This document shows positions 50,301 through 62,300 of a stretch of DNA of 64,000 nt, piece by piece. Both the position numbers and the translations under genes were made by a program. The stretch spans positions 29,928,441 to 29,992,440 of the forward strand of contig OX421506.1 of the NCBI GenBank assembly GCA_949126835.1, read 5' to 3'. Every line of letters begins with the position of its first letter. Position 1 is the first letter of the stretch. The notes beneath the pieces are model-generated. The model was given only the letters and a program-made list of their open reading frames with translations. It was not told the origin of the DNA and searched no databases. Origin of the DNA: Anisus vortex (lineage: Eukaryota; Mollusca; Gastropoda; Planorbidae).

Positions 50301-53300
50301 CTGCTAAAGGTTGCCATGGCTCTGGATGTAGGCCTGTAAATCATTGTAGTATTTTTATTTATTTATTACTATAATTAAATTCTTTTTACTGTATTAAAGA
50401 AGACGAAATTTAAGGTACATTTAAATGCTCATCATGGCTACTACGCAACAAGGCAGACTGGGTGCAGTATCAGAAGAAAATGTTTTACACAACACTAGAG
50501 AAAATTTTAGAATCTGATTAACGACTTTGCAATTTTTTAGAATTAGGAGAAAACTAGCTGTTCAAATATAGCTCTAAATAAAGTATAAGTGTGGCGGGCC
50601 TTTCATCCAGCTGTAGGATTTGATTACTATTAAAAATAATTATATTAGGGTTTAATTTTTGTTTATTGTGTGCAATACATTTATAAGAGAAGAAAGCTAT
50701 TTAACAAAAAAGTGTGATTAGAGGCTTTAAGGGCCTTCAACCAGCTCTTGAGGCGGTCCAAAACGTAAACTTCGAGCAGTTATAATAGTTAGTTACCGGC
50801 AGTTTAAAAGTTCCAGAAGGGAGACTGTGGATGTGCCTCCTGCCTTTTTCTCCCCTTTCCCTTCTCAACTTATCCAGAAAGTGATAACGATGGTTAAAAT
50901 ATGATAACAAACACACGTGCGTAGATAATACAGGTAGATACATAAAGACGTTTTTTTCGTTTTAAACTTTAAACCAACGGTGCAGTAAATTATACAAGTC
51001 TTGTTATTAAAATAGTTCAGAACTTGTAAAACGTAACCATCATATCGCATTGCAAGTGAAACTCGCTGTTTCCTAGAACTTTATTATTTAAGTTTGGACT
51101 TTATATATATTTAGTTAGATCTAGGTTCTTCTTCTTCTTCTATCCCATAACCCGAGCGAGGGTCGTTGGGGCACCATTTTTTGACAGTTGGATCTAGGTT
51201 ATCATTTTTTAAAAAATAATTTACTATATTCATTTGAATGTTTGGGCGGTGTTTCTGGGCATGTCGTGCGTTTACACATACAGGTTCCTCTGTGTGAGTT
51301 TTCTCTTTATTGTGTGTTTGGGGTTGTTGTGTGTATTTGCGTGTATTTGTCTATAAGAGTTTCTGTGTTTGCACATGTGTTGTTTTTAATGTGTTGCTGT
51401 GTGCGTTCTAATGTGTAAGTGGTGTGTTTTTAGTGTGTTTTTGTCTCTCACGGTGTGTGTGTCGGTCTTTCTGTTTGTGTCTGGGTGCATACTGGTGTTT
51501 TATATGTGTATGTCTATAAGTATGTCTGTTTCTAGGTCCCTGTGCATTTTCTAAACGTGTGTTTGTGAATATACGGATAGTAGTTTGTATGTGTGTGTTA
51601 GCTTTTTTGTTTGTCCGTGTTTGTAGTCATTCATATGTTTGTGTGTGTGTTCTTTTTTAATTTGTTAATGTGTTTGCTTAAATGGTGTCTGCATTGTGAA
51701 TCTGTGTTTAGGTATGTGCTTTGTGTGTTTGCCTATATGTGCTGTGTTTTCGCGTGTCTAAGTGTATGATTAAAATTGTCTGTGTAGTCTGTGTTATCGC
51801 TATGTGTCTGTTTTTTTATGCTTTGTGTTTTCGTGCGTGTGTGTTTTTAGTTGTGTATCAGTGTCAGTCACTTTTTTCTTCATTAATAATTCCCCGTGTT
51901 GAGTACGTTGGTGTTCCTTTGAGTGTATGAGTACGTATATGCTTTGTATGTTTGTATGTGTTAGTGTTTGTATATTTGTGTGCTCGCATAATGTCTATTT
52001 ATATCTCTGAGTGTGATTGAGGGCGTATGTGTTTCTGTGTGCGTTTCTGTAGCATTAACTTGCCTTTGGCTGTGCTCGTAAGTCTGAGAGCATTATGTAT
52101 TCCTTTGATTCTGTTTCTCCGTGTTTTTAACCATGCGTTCTTTTATACTTACAAAAACTTTGAAATATTTTTTTTAACTACTCAACCTTCAAACCCTGCA
52201 ATAAAGATCCACTTAGAAAATTCGAAGCATTTAAAAAAAAAAAATTAATTATAATATAGGGATTTTGATAATTTTGATGGCAATAAGCTTTAAATTACTT
52301 TAAAAAAAATAGTTAGGCCTATACATGACTAAAAGTTTTGGCATTCGAATTTAATTTCCGAAATCGTTTTAGATGGAATTAAAAACTTGCTATTTTACTT
52401 GTTTTGCTATCAAAAGTTGTACTAAATTTTATGAATGTTCTAAAAAAACTTTTTTTTTTCTTTAAGTCTTTGTCATTCCTATGACGTCATGTACTCACTC
52501 CTTCTACCTACGACCACCACATAGACTGCCTTAACGTGTGACTCACCAGCAGTCTGTTTTCTTTCTTATCTTTTTTTTTGTTAAGTTAAATTACTTTTTT
52601 TTTTTAAAGGTAGAAGAGGTTGCAGATTGTCGATAGTCACCTGCTGTTGTTGTTTTGTTTTGTTTTTGTAGTTTTCTCCCTAAGATATTGTTTATATTCA
52701 TGATGAGCTGAACATTAACACTAAGGCTCCGTTTCAGCTTCAAGGACGTAAATTTCAATTTATTTTTAAGTTTAGTTTGGTGGACTTTAACATTGAATCA
52801 CCCGAAACTCCATATCTTAGAGTCCCCCATTGTGTTCTTGTTAGCTTCATGAAGTTTATTCCAATACACTTTCCTTCAGCCTTCCGTCCAAGGTGCCCCC
52901 CCCTCCATCGCCTTCCTTTTGTGTTTCCAGAATAGTACACTGATTTAGTAGTATTGTGTGTGGGTGTGTGGGTGTGTGGGGGTGCAATGGTGCAGGACCT
53001 TTTGATAACAGTGTGCCAAAGTAGAATTTGTAAGTCATTCCGCGTGCCAACAGCCTAAAAGTCGTACTGCTCTTTTCTTATATAAGCGCTTGAATTGCTT
53101 TTTTTTTGGTGGTCCTCCGCGTGCCATTGATAATCGCTTTGCGTGCCAAGTCTGGCACGCGTTTCGTAGGTTGCCGACCACTGGTGTAGGATGGCACTCT
53201 GGTGTGTGCTTTAGGTTGTTACAATACGGTTGCACTATTGCTATACAAGTACTAAGTGATGGCATCCCTAATTTACGTTCCGAAAAAAAAATAGTTGGCC

Positions 53301-56300
53301 TGTCTTTTTTTATATTCCGGTTTGTGGCTTACCGGAGTTCCGCTTGACTTTGATTGGCCCTTTGGGCTGAACCGAGCTGCCTTCGGTTGCACTCGGTACT
53401 TGATACTGTACTGTTATAACCCGTTGTAAGTAGCAAAGCATAGTAGGCCTACGGCGTTCTTGTACTGTACCATGAGCAGTGCTGAAGAGCTGTTGTCCTG
53501 AAAAGCTCTTCTGCGCTGCTCATTATTGGCAAGCAGAGATGGGAGCCAGTCAGAATGAGGGATACGGTTTAAAGACGGGACAGCCCACATCTAATGACAT
53601 CATTGACTTTGCTGAAGCACCTATAGTACTTTAGACTTTATATTAGACCATCACCATTTCGACTATTTTGAATACCGAAGGTGAAGATAGCCTGCACTAG
53701 TGGCAACCTGTTGATAATAGTGCGACAAAGTAGGTTTTCTCCAAATTTCTTGTAGAAGATACTTGAATTACTTTTTCGGGGTTCTGACACACGTACCGTA
53801 GGTTGCCCAACCATGGCGTATACCAGAGAACGAGGAGAAGAGTTGAAGCAACTCGGTAAAGGTCAAACTGTCAGGCAGCAACTCTGGTGGCATAACTGAT
53901 CCTTTGTGGAAGTTTCCCAGGAGGGAACATGCTTTAATATCCATGTTTGAAATAAAACAATTTTTGGTAAAAAAGAGATGGGGGGGGTGGGGGAAGGGGT
54001 TACTTCATTGAGCTAAGCTCACGACTAGACCCACGGTGCAGAAACTGCTGTGAATCAGAAGAAACGGTCGAGCGCTAATAGCGAGATTTGTTTGAATAAA
54101 GTTCGAGTTCCTGTCTATACTATTGAAACGTCTCCAGCTTAAGAGAAACGACAGCGTTTAGGCTTCCGAAACTTATGAGAAGTTGGTTTGCTGCAGTCTA
54201 ATTTTGAGATTTTGGGGGTTTAAATCTTGTACCCTTGTTACATTTTGGTAGCTCTTGAAATTTCGTTTTGATCGATTTTTGACAAAACTAAAAGTTGAAT
54301 AACTTTTTGTTATTTATTAACATATTTCAATAAGTAAGGTGTCATAGAGCTTGTAATAAAAAGTTATATAACTTTAGTGGGTTAAAATACATCTGTAGTG
54401 TAAGAAAATTTCAGCTTGGACTACCTAGTTACATGTACCTATTTTGTAAACACAAAAAATATCAACAACATATTCTGTCTATCTACATCTAAGTCCAGAA
54501 CTCACTGTTCTATAGTATAGACTGTGTTTGTGTCGCTTCAGATGTTGTGAGGTGAATATGTTTACTGAGTCAGCTATTTCACTTTGAAAGAAAAGGAGGA
54601 ATTGGGAAAAAAAAAGGGGGCGGGGGGTCTAATTTAAGCAGAGTTATTTTTTTAAACCCGATCTTCTGATATATTCTCCTTCTGCTTCCTGAAAGTGCAC
54701 CTGTCCGTACACGGTACTGCCTACCTGTAGATAGGAGAATTCCCAGGCATCTTCTATCGTATTATCCTAGTTGTCAGTCTAAATATAGATTTCTTTTTTT
54801 AAAAAAAGAGAGAGGGGGTGAAGGGCGAACATTAAGGTAATAACATTTTTAAGAGATAGTCAAAGGGTAAATAAATTTTTAAACTAGAGGGCGCACAATA
54901 TTTATTTAGTTTCTTGTGACGTTTTTAAGTGTGGAAATGAAGAGGCATATTTATAATTAGTGGCAAACAACCAATAGAGCAGGGGTCGGCAACAGTTTTG
55001 ATACTAGTCTTATCGTATATATTACAGACGCTACTTCTTTAAAGAAGATTTTTGCGTCCTACGCTCACCCGTGGTCCGAGTCTAGTCTCGCATTTTGATT
55101 AATGTTTTAAATGATGCTAAGTTACTGGTTTTCCTGGTTTGTTCTGGCAACCTACTAGTGTGCCAAAGTAGGATTTCTAATTCATTCAGCGTGCCAACAT
55201 CCTAAAAGTCACTCCTCCTACGGCACTCAACTTCTTGTAGAAGATACTTGAATTGCCTTTTTTGGAGGTCTTTTGCGTGCCATTGAAAATGGCTCTGCGG
55301 GCCAAGTCTGCTACGCGTGCCATAGGTTGCCGACCCCCTGAAATAGAGAATATTATGCTGCGAAGAAAGTTGAGGGAAAACGTAAGCAAATTATATAGGA
55401 GAGGTTAGATGTCACTTTGAAGAAAGGAATTGGAATTTAAAAGCTTTTTAAAAAGTGTTTTCTCTACGTCAGGGGTCGGCAACCTTTTGCTAACAGTGTG
55501 CCAAAGTAGGATTGCTAAATCATTCAGCGCGCCAACAGACTAAAAGTCAATCTGCTCTATTATATTTTTAAAAAAATATTTTTAAAGGACAATTAATTTA
55601 ACTCCGTAGCAAGACCCAGGTCAAAAGCAAAAGAGATTATTTAAAGAGAAAATACTTGTTTTATTAAGTGGTCTTATATTTAATACGAAATGATTATCAT
55701 CCTTTTTATTTGCATTTATATCAAATACAATATTTTATCACTAAACTTTCATAATTATGGTAACTATTGTCTTAACTCTTAGCATTATCATTTGTTAGTG
55801 AAGATGAGGATCTAACACCTGCAAATGTTAATTATATTTTGAAGTTTGATATCAGTTTAACTTTGATGCTTTCATATTATCGTTAAGCGGAATAGATACG
55901 GTGTAATCATACAAACTGCGTATTTAATGTCATGTTTAAAAATATACATATACATTCTTTAGTCATATAATATTTATATAATTTTCAAATATTTTGTACA
56001 CTTTTATAGTTTCAAAGATATAAATTGTAAGCCATTTATTGTTTTATAAAAGAAACACATTACAAATATTAGCTCAAATAAAACGGGTTAATTATCTCCC
56101 TTTAATTAAAAAAACTTTTCCACATTTGATTCAAAAGTGATGCCAAACAAGTTATGTTGTGTAATATAACAAATATTACTGACTCATTATTATTTCTTTA
56201 TATAAATCCAACAGTATAGTATTCATTAAAAGATTTAATTATTCAAGGATTAAAATAATTTACGTTAAACAGTTGTAAATAAACATTTCCAATTTGTTCT

Positions 56301-59300
56301 TCAAATAAATATTAATTGTTTGTCGATTTAAGGAGTTTATATTTTAAACATTAATAATTACAGAAATTACTTAATATAGTGCTATTAAATAAATCTCTTA
56401 TATTTCTAAATTAATTATACAAATAATTTTGTTTTAGAATTGCTTTTATTTATGCTTAATTAAAGAAGATGAATATAAAAACTCGTTAAAATGTAATTAG
56501 TCTGTATCAATTAATGAGCGCCTTGTCTTGAAAGCTAATTGTATTATGTCAGATGCATATTTAGTCACAGCTGAGTGGTCAAGTGTAAGTGACCTCTTTG
56601 TATGCTCAAAAAAGATTTCATGTGCGATAAAATCTGTTCACAAGTTTAAGTTGAACCAAAAGCTGAAAGTAAAAGAGCAAATGCCTAGCAGTTGAAAATA
56701 GCAGGTGACTTTCCTAAGCAGCTTTCTTCCAGATTTTTTCTGCAAATGGGCATATTAAGATGCCGATTTTTTAATGTTTAAAATTCAACTTGCTATACAT
56801 TTTAAAATCGGCAATATTCCTCCACTTAAAAAAGATCTACATCTAAGAAGGTTGTTATAATATCAAACCATTTAGGATTGATGCGGTATGAACAAATGAG
56901 TCCATCAATTTGAAAGTTTTGCCTTTAATTAGAAACATCCGCTTTGAGTGCTGCAAAGTACTGCTGACAAAGCCCAACTATCTATCTTAAAATATAGGAT
57001 TTAATATAGGGATGTACATGTAGTTAAATGTTTTGAATTTGATTTCACGACAAGATATGTCCAGCAAATCCATTCCAGTGATCTTTGTAAATGCAAATTC
57101 AACTTACTGAAATGTGTCATCATGTCATTCAGAAACATCGATTTCAACAGTCAGTTTTCCTCATTAAGAACACCGGAAAATGTTGTGGATTTTTTATCAA
57201 TAAAAAACACCTCTTGGAAGTCTCTTGTGTGCCATTGAAAATCGCTTTGCCATTGAAAATCGCTCTGCGTGCCAAGCTAGGCATAAGTACCTTAGGTTGC
57301 CGACCCCTGTTCTATGTGAATTGAATATAGCTTTGCATTTTAATTAGTTGTTTTTGTATTTGTGTAAAGTTGTTTGTTTTGCAGGTTTATTAAAGATTTA
57401 AAAAAAAATGGATAGATATATGAGAAAATGTTCATTACAATAAAAGATTTAAAAAGTGACATTTGAAATATAAGGCTCCAATCACTACCATAAGTCCTGT
57501 TCAATCATCTATTGAGTTAATGTACACAGATTAGAATTATTCCTTTAGTCTATCTTGAATGGCTGGAAGCCTTTTCTCTTACTTAAAATATTCTTCCATT
57601 AATCCAATCAAATGTTTTATCTACCACTGACCTATATATTTCTACAGTACTGCAACACAGAAATTCCAAGTTTTAATTTAACTTGTCTCTAAATGGTGCA
57701 CCTGGTTCCAAAAACCGCTGATGCTATACCTGACATAAATTATGAAAAATAAGTCATTTTAATGTTGTCCCAAGTGGGTCCCTGGGTCTACCCAATACTT
57801 ATAGTTTAACGGCATCAATAAGGGGTCTCTCACTGCAAGACAATTCACCTATTCTGGCAAACTCTGCATCGCCACAATGGTTTGAAATATAAATTCACCT
57901 GCAGTTTAATTTTGTATTTGTTTAAGTGACTCACTTTGCAACATTATGCCCTCACATTTTCTCATGTACTCATGGTCATGCAAGCTTTCTGATGACATAG
58001 CAATGCATGCACAAAAAAAAACAAAAAAAATACAAATCTGATTCCTGAACTGATTATCTTATCTTACACATTACAGATGCTCCTTCAATAAAGACGATCA
58101 CATGCGTGGTTTGAGTCTAGTTTTGTATTTCTTATAAAATATTTAAAAACTAGTCCTGCATTTCTATTAGAGTATTTAAAAACTAAATTTTTATTTTTCA
58201 TTTCAGATTTTAACACAGCCCAGAGGACACCAAAGCCTGCATCCAGCAGACAAGTGAAAATTCTAGACTTCAATGGGCAGTCCTTTGTGATGTTCAACTT
58301 CCATGAGCTTCCACAGGACTACCTCTATAGGAAGCACACCGAGGACTTACAGTTCTACTTCCACCCCCGCAGTGGCGCCGATGGCCTGCTGTGGCTGCAC
58401 GAAGACAGGGAGCGAAAAATGTACATTGCACTGAAGGTTTGAATGCACATATTATGCACATTTTCTATTAGTTCCATTATCCGTTAAAAACTTTAATATA
58501 TCACAATATGGAGCAACTTATTCTATACTCATGGGAAACCTAAATATATTTAACTTCATTAAATTTTTTTTTTATATGGAAATTTCTGCTTCTAAACTTG
58601 CCAGGATTTTTCTTGAAACCTTTTTTTTTTAAGTCTTTTATGGACTTGTATTTAAGGAATTCATTCCAGCTCGGAGTTAGGGTTAGTTCAAGAAGTGTTT
58701 GCATTCCTGCCTCTCTCCTACCCTGGTGCCTGGATGTCTATACCTACGGTACATGATTTGTGCTTCCGGGCGACAATTTTAGTATGGCATTTGTCCTCTT
58801 GTGAAAGATAAAATGGGTTTTGTGTCTAGTGACAGAACTCATGAGGCCAATCCAAAGGTGTCAGACTCAAATGATCTCAAAAGCAAGCACAACACTTATT
58901 GATGGCTGCTTGATATCAGGTCAAGGAATTCCAAGGCAGCTCAATATAGTCCTTTTTATACCGGCCTACCTTTCTAAATGATAATGTACTTCATCAGAGT
59001 TATTTAAACTGTAAACGTGTAAACGCAAATTTATAAACATTACAACTCATTAATACAAATCGATAATTGAATAATCTTCTATCTCGAAGGAACGTCTGTA
59101 AACTTATAAGTTCAATATGTTAAGTTTGAAAAACCAGTTTTATAATAAATTTAACTCTCTGAATTTGTTTGAGTACAAGTTGTAATAAACATTTTGGCTT
59201 ATAAGTTTACAGACTTTCCTTCTAGATAGATGATTATTGTGTCCTAGGCCCAAAACTCCTGCAGGGCAGCCAGGATTGGTCATCGGCAGGGCTAGAACCC

Positions 59301-62300
59301 GGGGCTCATTTGTTGACAGTCTGGTGTACTAACCGCAGCAGGAGCACCGGGCCTCATTTTGTGCATTATGGTTTTTGAATTACTTATTGTCATAATGATT
59401 GTCTTTTTTTTTTTTTTTGCAGGATGGCTATCTCGAGTTTGTTAACGATGACCTGTCAGGAAAGCCAGATATTATTAAAATTGGTCAACGGGACGGTGCC
59501 CGGTTTGTTGACGGTCGCTGGTACCTGTTTAAATTGAAGCGTGACGGCAGAAAAGTAAGAGCTCTAGTAATAATTAGCAATACGCTCACATTTGAAGGTT
59601 GTTCTACCTCATCAAGTTTCACCTTATTTATTTAACTTCATGTAGAGTTTCACTCTTGTTATCACTCTTTGTATCATGTTCATTATCACACCCACTGCAA
59701 CGTTATCACACTTGGTGTAATTTTCATTATAACATTTCAATGTCACTATTGTTAGTTATTATAATTATACTTAGTGTTATTTTCATTATCATAATTCTTA
59801 TCAATATTATTATCACACCCAGTGTTGCATTAGGGTCAAAATTATTATAATAATTTTTATTACATCTCTTGTTATAATCTTATTATGCATACTGTCATCC
59901 CCATGATTACATTTTTTGTTACTCTGTTCTCACTCATAGGCCTATTATTATTATTATTATGACGCCCATGAATGCATTCATAATTATTTTTTTAAATCTC
60001 TATTCTGTACTAGTGTGGTGTAGTTACTTATATCATCTAGATCATACTTGTTAGTATACATTTTATCATCACAATTGTTATTACACACAATAATTGTGAT
60101 AAACCTGATATCACACTGATCATAACTTTTTCTTCAACTATTTGCTTCTATATTTTTGTTTTAAAAGAACTATAGTAAGCTTCTTTGTTACAAGTACACC
60201 ATAGACATAATAATATTTCTTCCTGATATCAACAGATCACCATAACTGTATATAATATTTCTTCCTGATATCAACAGATCACCATGACTGTATAATATTT
60301 CTTCCTGATATCAACAGATCACCATAACTGTATATAATATTTATTCCTGATATCAACAGATCGCCATGACTTTATAATATTTCTTCCTGATATCCACAGA
60401 TCACCATGACAGTAGATGACAAACACGAGGAAACTTTCATTTTCTCCAAAGATGTCCAGTTCCTGGCTCCGGCCTACGTCTATCTTGCTGGAACAGACAA
60501 CACGTACGGTTCCACCAATGGACGTATTCTGCTGAACTTCAACGGTGGAATGGCTCAGGTAAGATGAAACTTTATTTTAAAACCAAAAGGCCAATAAATG
60601 TGTTCCTAGGAATTTTCATTTGAAACATGTGTCTGACAACTGTGATAGTTGATTTCAAAGTTCAGTACAAATAGAGAGACAAATAGAACAAAACATGGAA
60701 TCAACATGGAACTTATACAAACTTTTAAATGACTGAAAATAATTATTCGGTAAAGGTTATTCTATGTGATGACAGGGTATATGTATATAAATGAGAAAAA
60801 TAATATTGGCAAATATATAAAGGTAAATAATAACCCCTTATATTGTACTGTTTCTAATAAATACCAAATTAATTTTAATGTTTTTTAAATGCGATATCGG
60901 TAAATCTATTTTTATTCTATTGCAGCTATATTAAAATCATTTAATTTATACAAGTTTTTGTTGAAAAAAAAAAGACATTGATTTCATAAGACTTGCATAA
61001 GTGTAAAAAATTGTTTAAGGACTGCAGGCAACTACACATTTGACATTAACCTATATCACACTTTGATACAAATTGTTAAAACTTTTGAATCCCGATGACT
61101 TTTACAATGTGCCTCCTGTTGCCAGGTTTTGTACAAAGGAGAGCGCAAAGATGGCACAAACGTGTACGCACAGGAAGTGAACCTGATCGCCGAGCTTGGA
61201 GACAAGCTGAAGCCGGGAATCACCGTTGACCAGGTGAACTGGCCAGATCAACCCTGGCCTGACCCCACCGCAGTCACAGTGCCCACTGCCCCGACCAGGG
61301 CACCACAGACACGCCCACCACAGACACGCACACCACGCCCAACACCAGTGGTGACTCAGCCTCCGCCACCACCCCCTGCGTTAACTAAGGTCACCATCAA
61401 GGATGACTTCACATTTTTTGTAATACAGCAGGTATTCAAAATATTTTTCAAACATACTCTTATTTAATATGTTACACACTCTCATTCTATAAAGATTATT
61501 GTGTCCCTACGCTCATCTATAGCCTGAGTCTAGTCTTGTATTTTGATTAGGCTTTTAAATGATTTTACATTTTCCTGGTATGTTCAGGCAACCCATTCCG
61601 TGCCCCAATACCACTATTAGGAAGAAAGTACTTATAAGCATTTGTACTTGCATAAGGGATAAGAAAAGTGTTTTTGTCCTTACGTTTAGCCATAATAAAT
61701 ATGTCTTTTCAAAAGCAAATGTTTTTGTTTCTAAAATGTATTGCAGATGTATTGCTATTCCTGTTAATTTTATAAGTAAAATATTTCCTTTTATTTTCCA
61801 GTCAGTTAAAATTTCACTTTGTTTCAAAACATGCCAGATTGAAGTTTTTATAAATCAAATATTAGCCTTATTTAACATGTAAAAAGATAAGTGTATATAA
61901 ACGGCTTATTGTGCAATATGAACCATCTAATATTTACATTTTTTAAGTAAGGACATAATCAAGTTAGACAAGAAATATTCAATAGTCTAAACCTGTTAAA
62001 CTGAACCATCTTTAAAAAAAAAATGATGTTCTTATTTTTTTCTTGTTTTATTTCATTAGAAAAAATATTTTTTTTTGCGTGGATTGTTTATCAAAATCCT
62101 ATTTGAAATGTCCTTAATGCTTTAAGAATTTTATGACACAATAGATTTACTTTTTTCTTTTTTTTTGCTTGCTTGTCTAAGTAAATAAAATAATGAATCA
62201 ATCTAGCCTATCTATCTCCATCTGTCTGTAAAACATCCCGTCTGACCAAATCGATCCATTGGGCCGGTGAAACAGCGTTCACCAGTTTCTGTGGCAATGG

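Larger units (their letters stand above)
39808..58206. other. 18-kb intron between module F linker and LNS1
   Basis: Apart from the entries listed separately, contents are unassigned: AT-rich DNA at 39808-41570, 42760-43010 and 43890-45470; a T/G-rich low-complexity block at 51240-52080 whose ORFs lack similarity; G or C runs at 44931-44946, 49630-49640 and 49845-49858. The part 44700-50300 has fewer recognisable transposons and more CpG than the other introns, a hint of regulatory function. Confidence 0.7.

Noticed and set aside
51188..52248. Cys/Val-rich ORFs in the T/G-rich block
   Set aside because: Composition of (TGTGT)n-like DNA explains them; no motif, no splice context.
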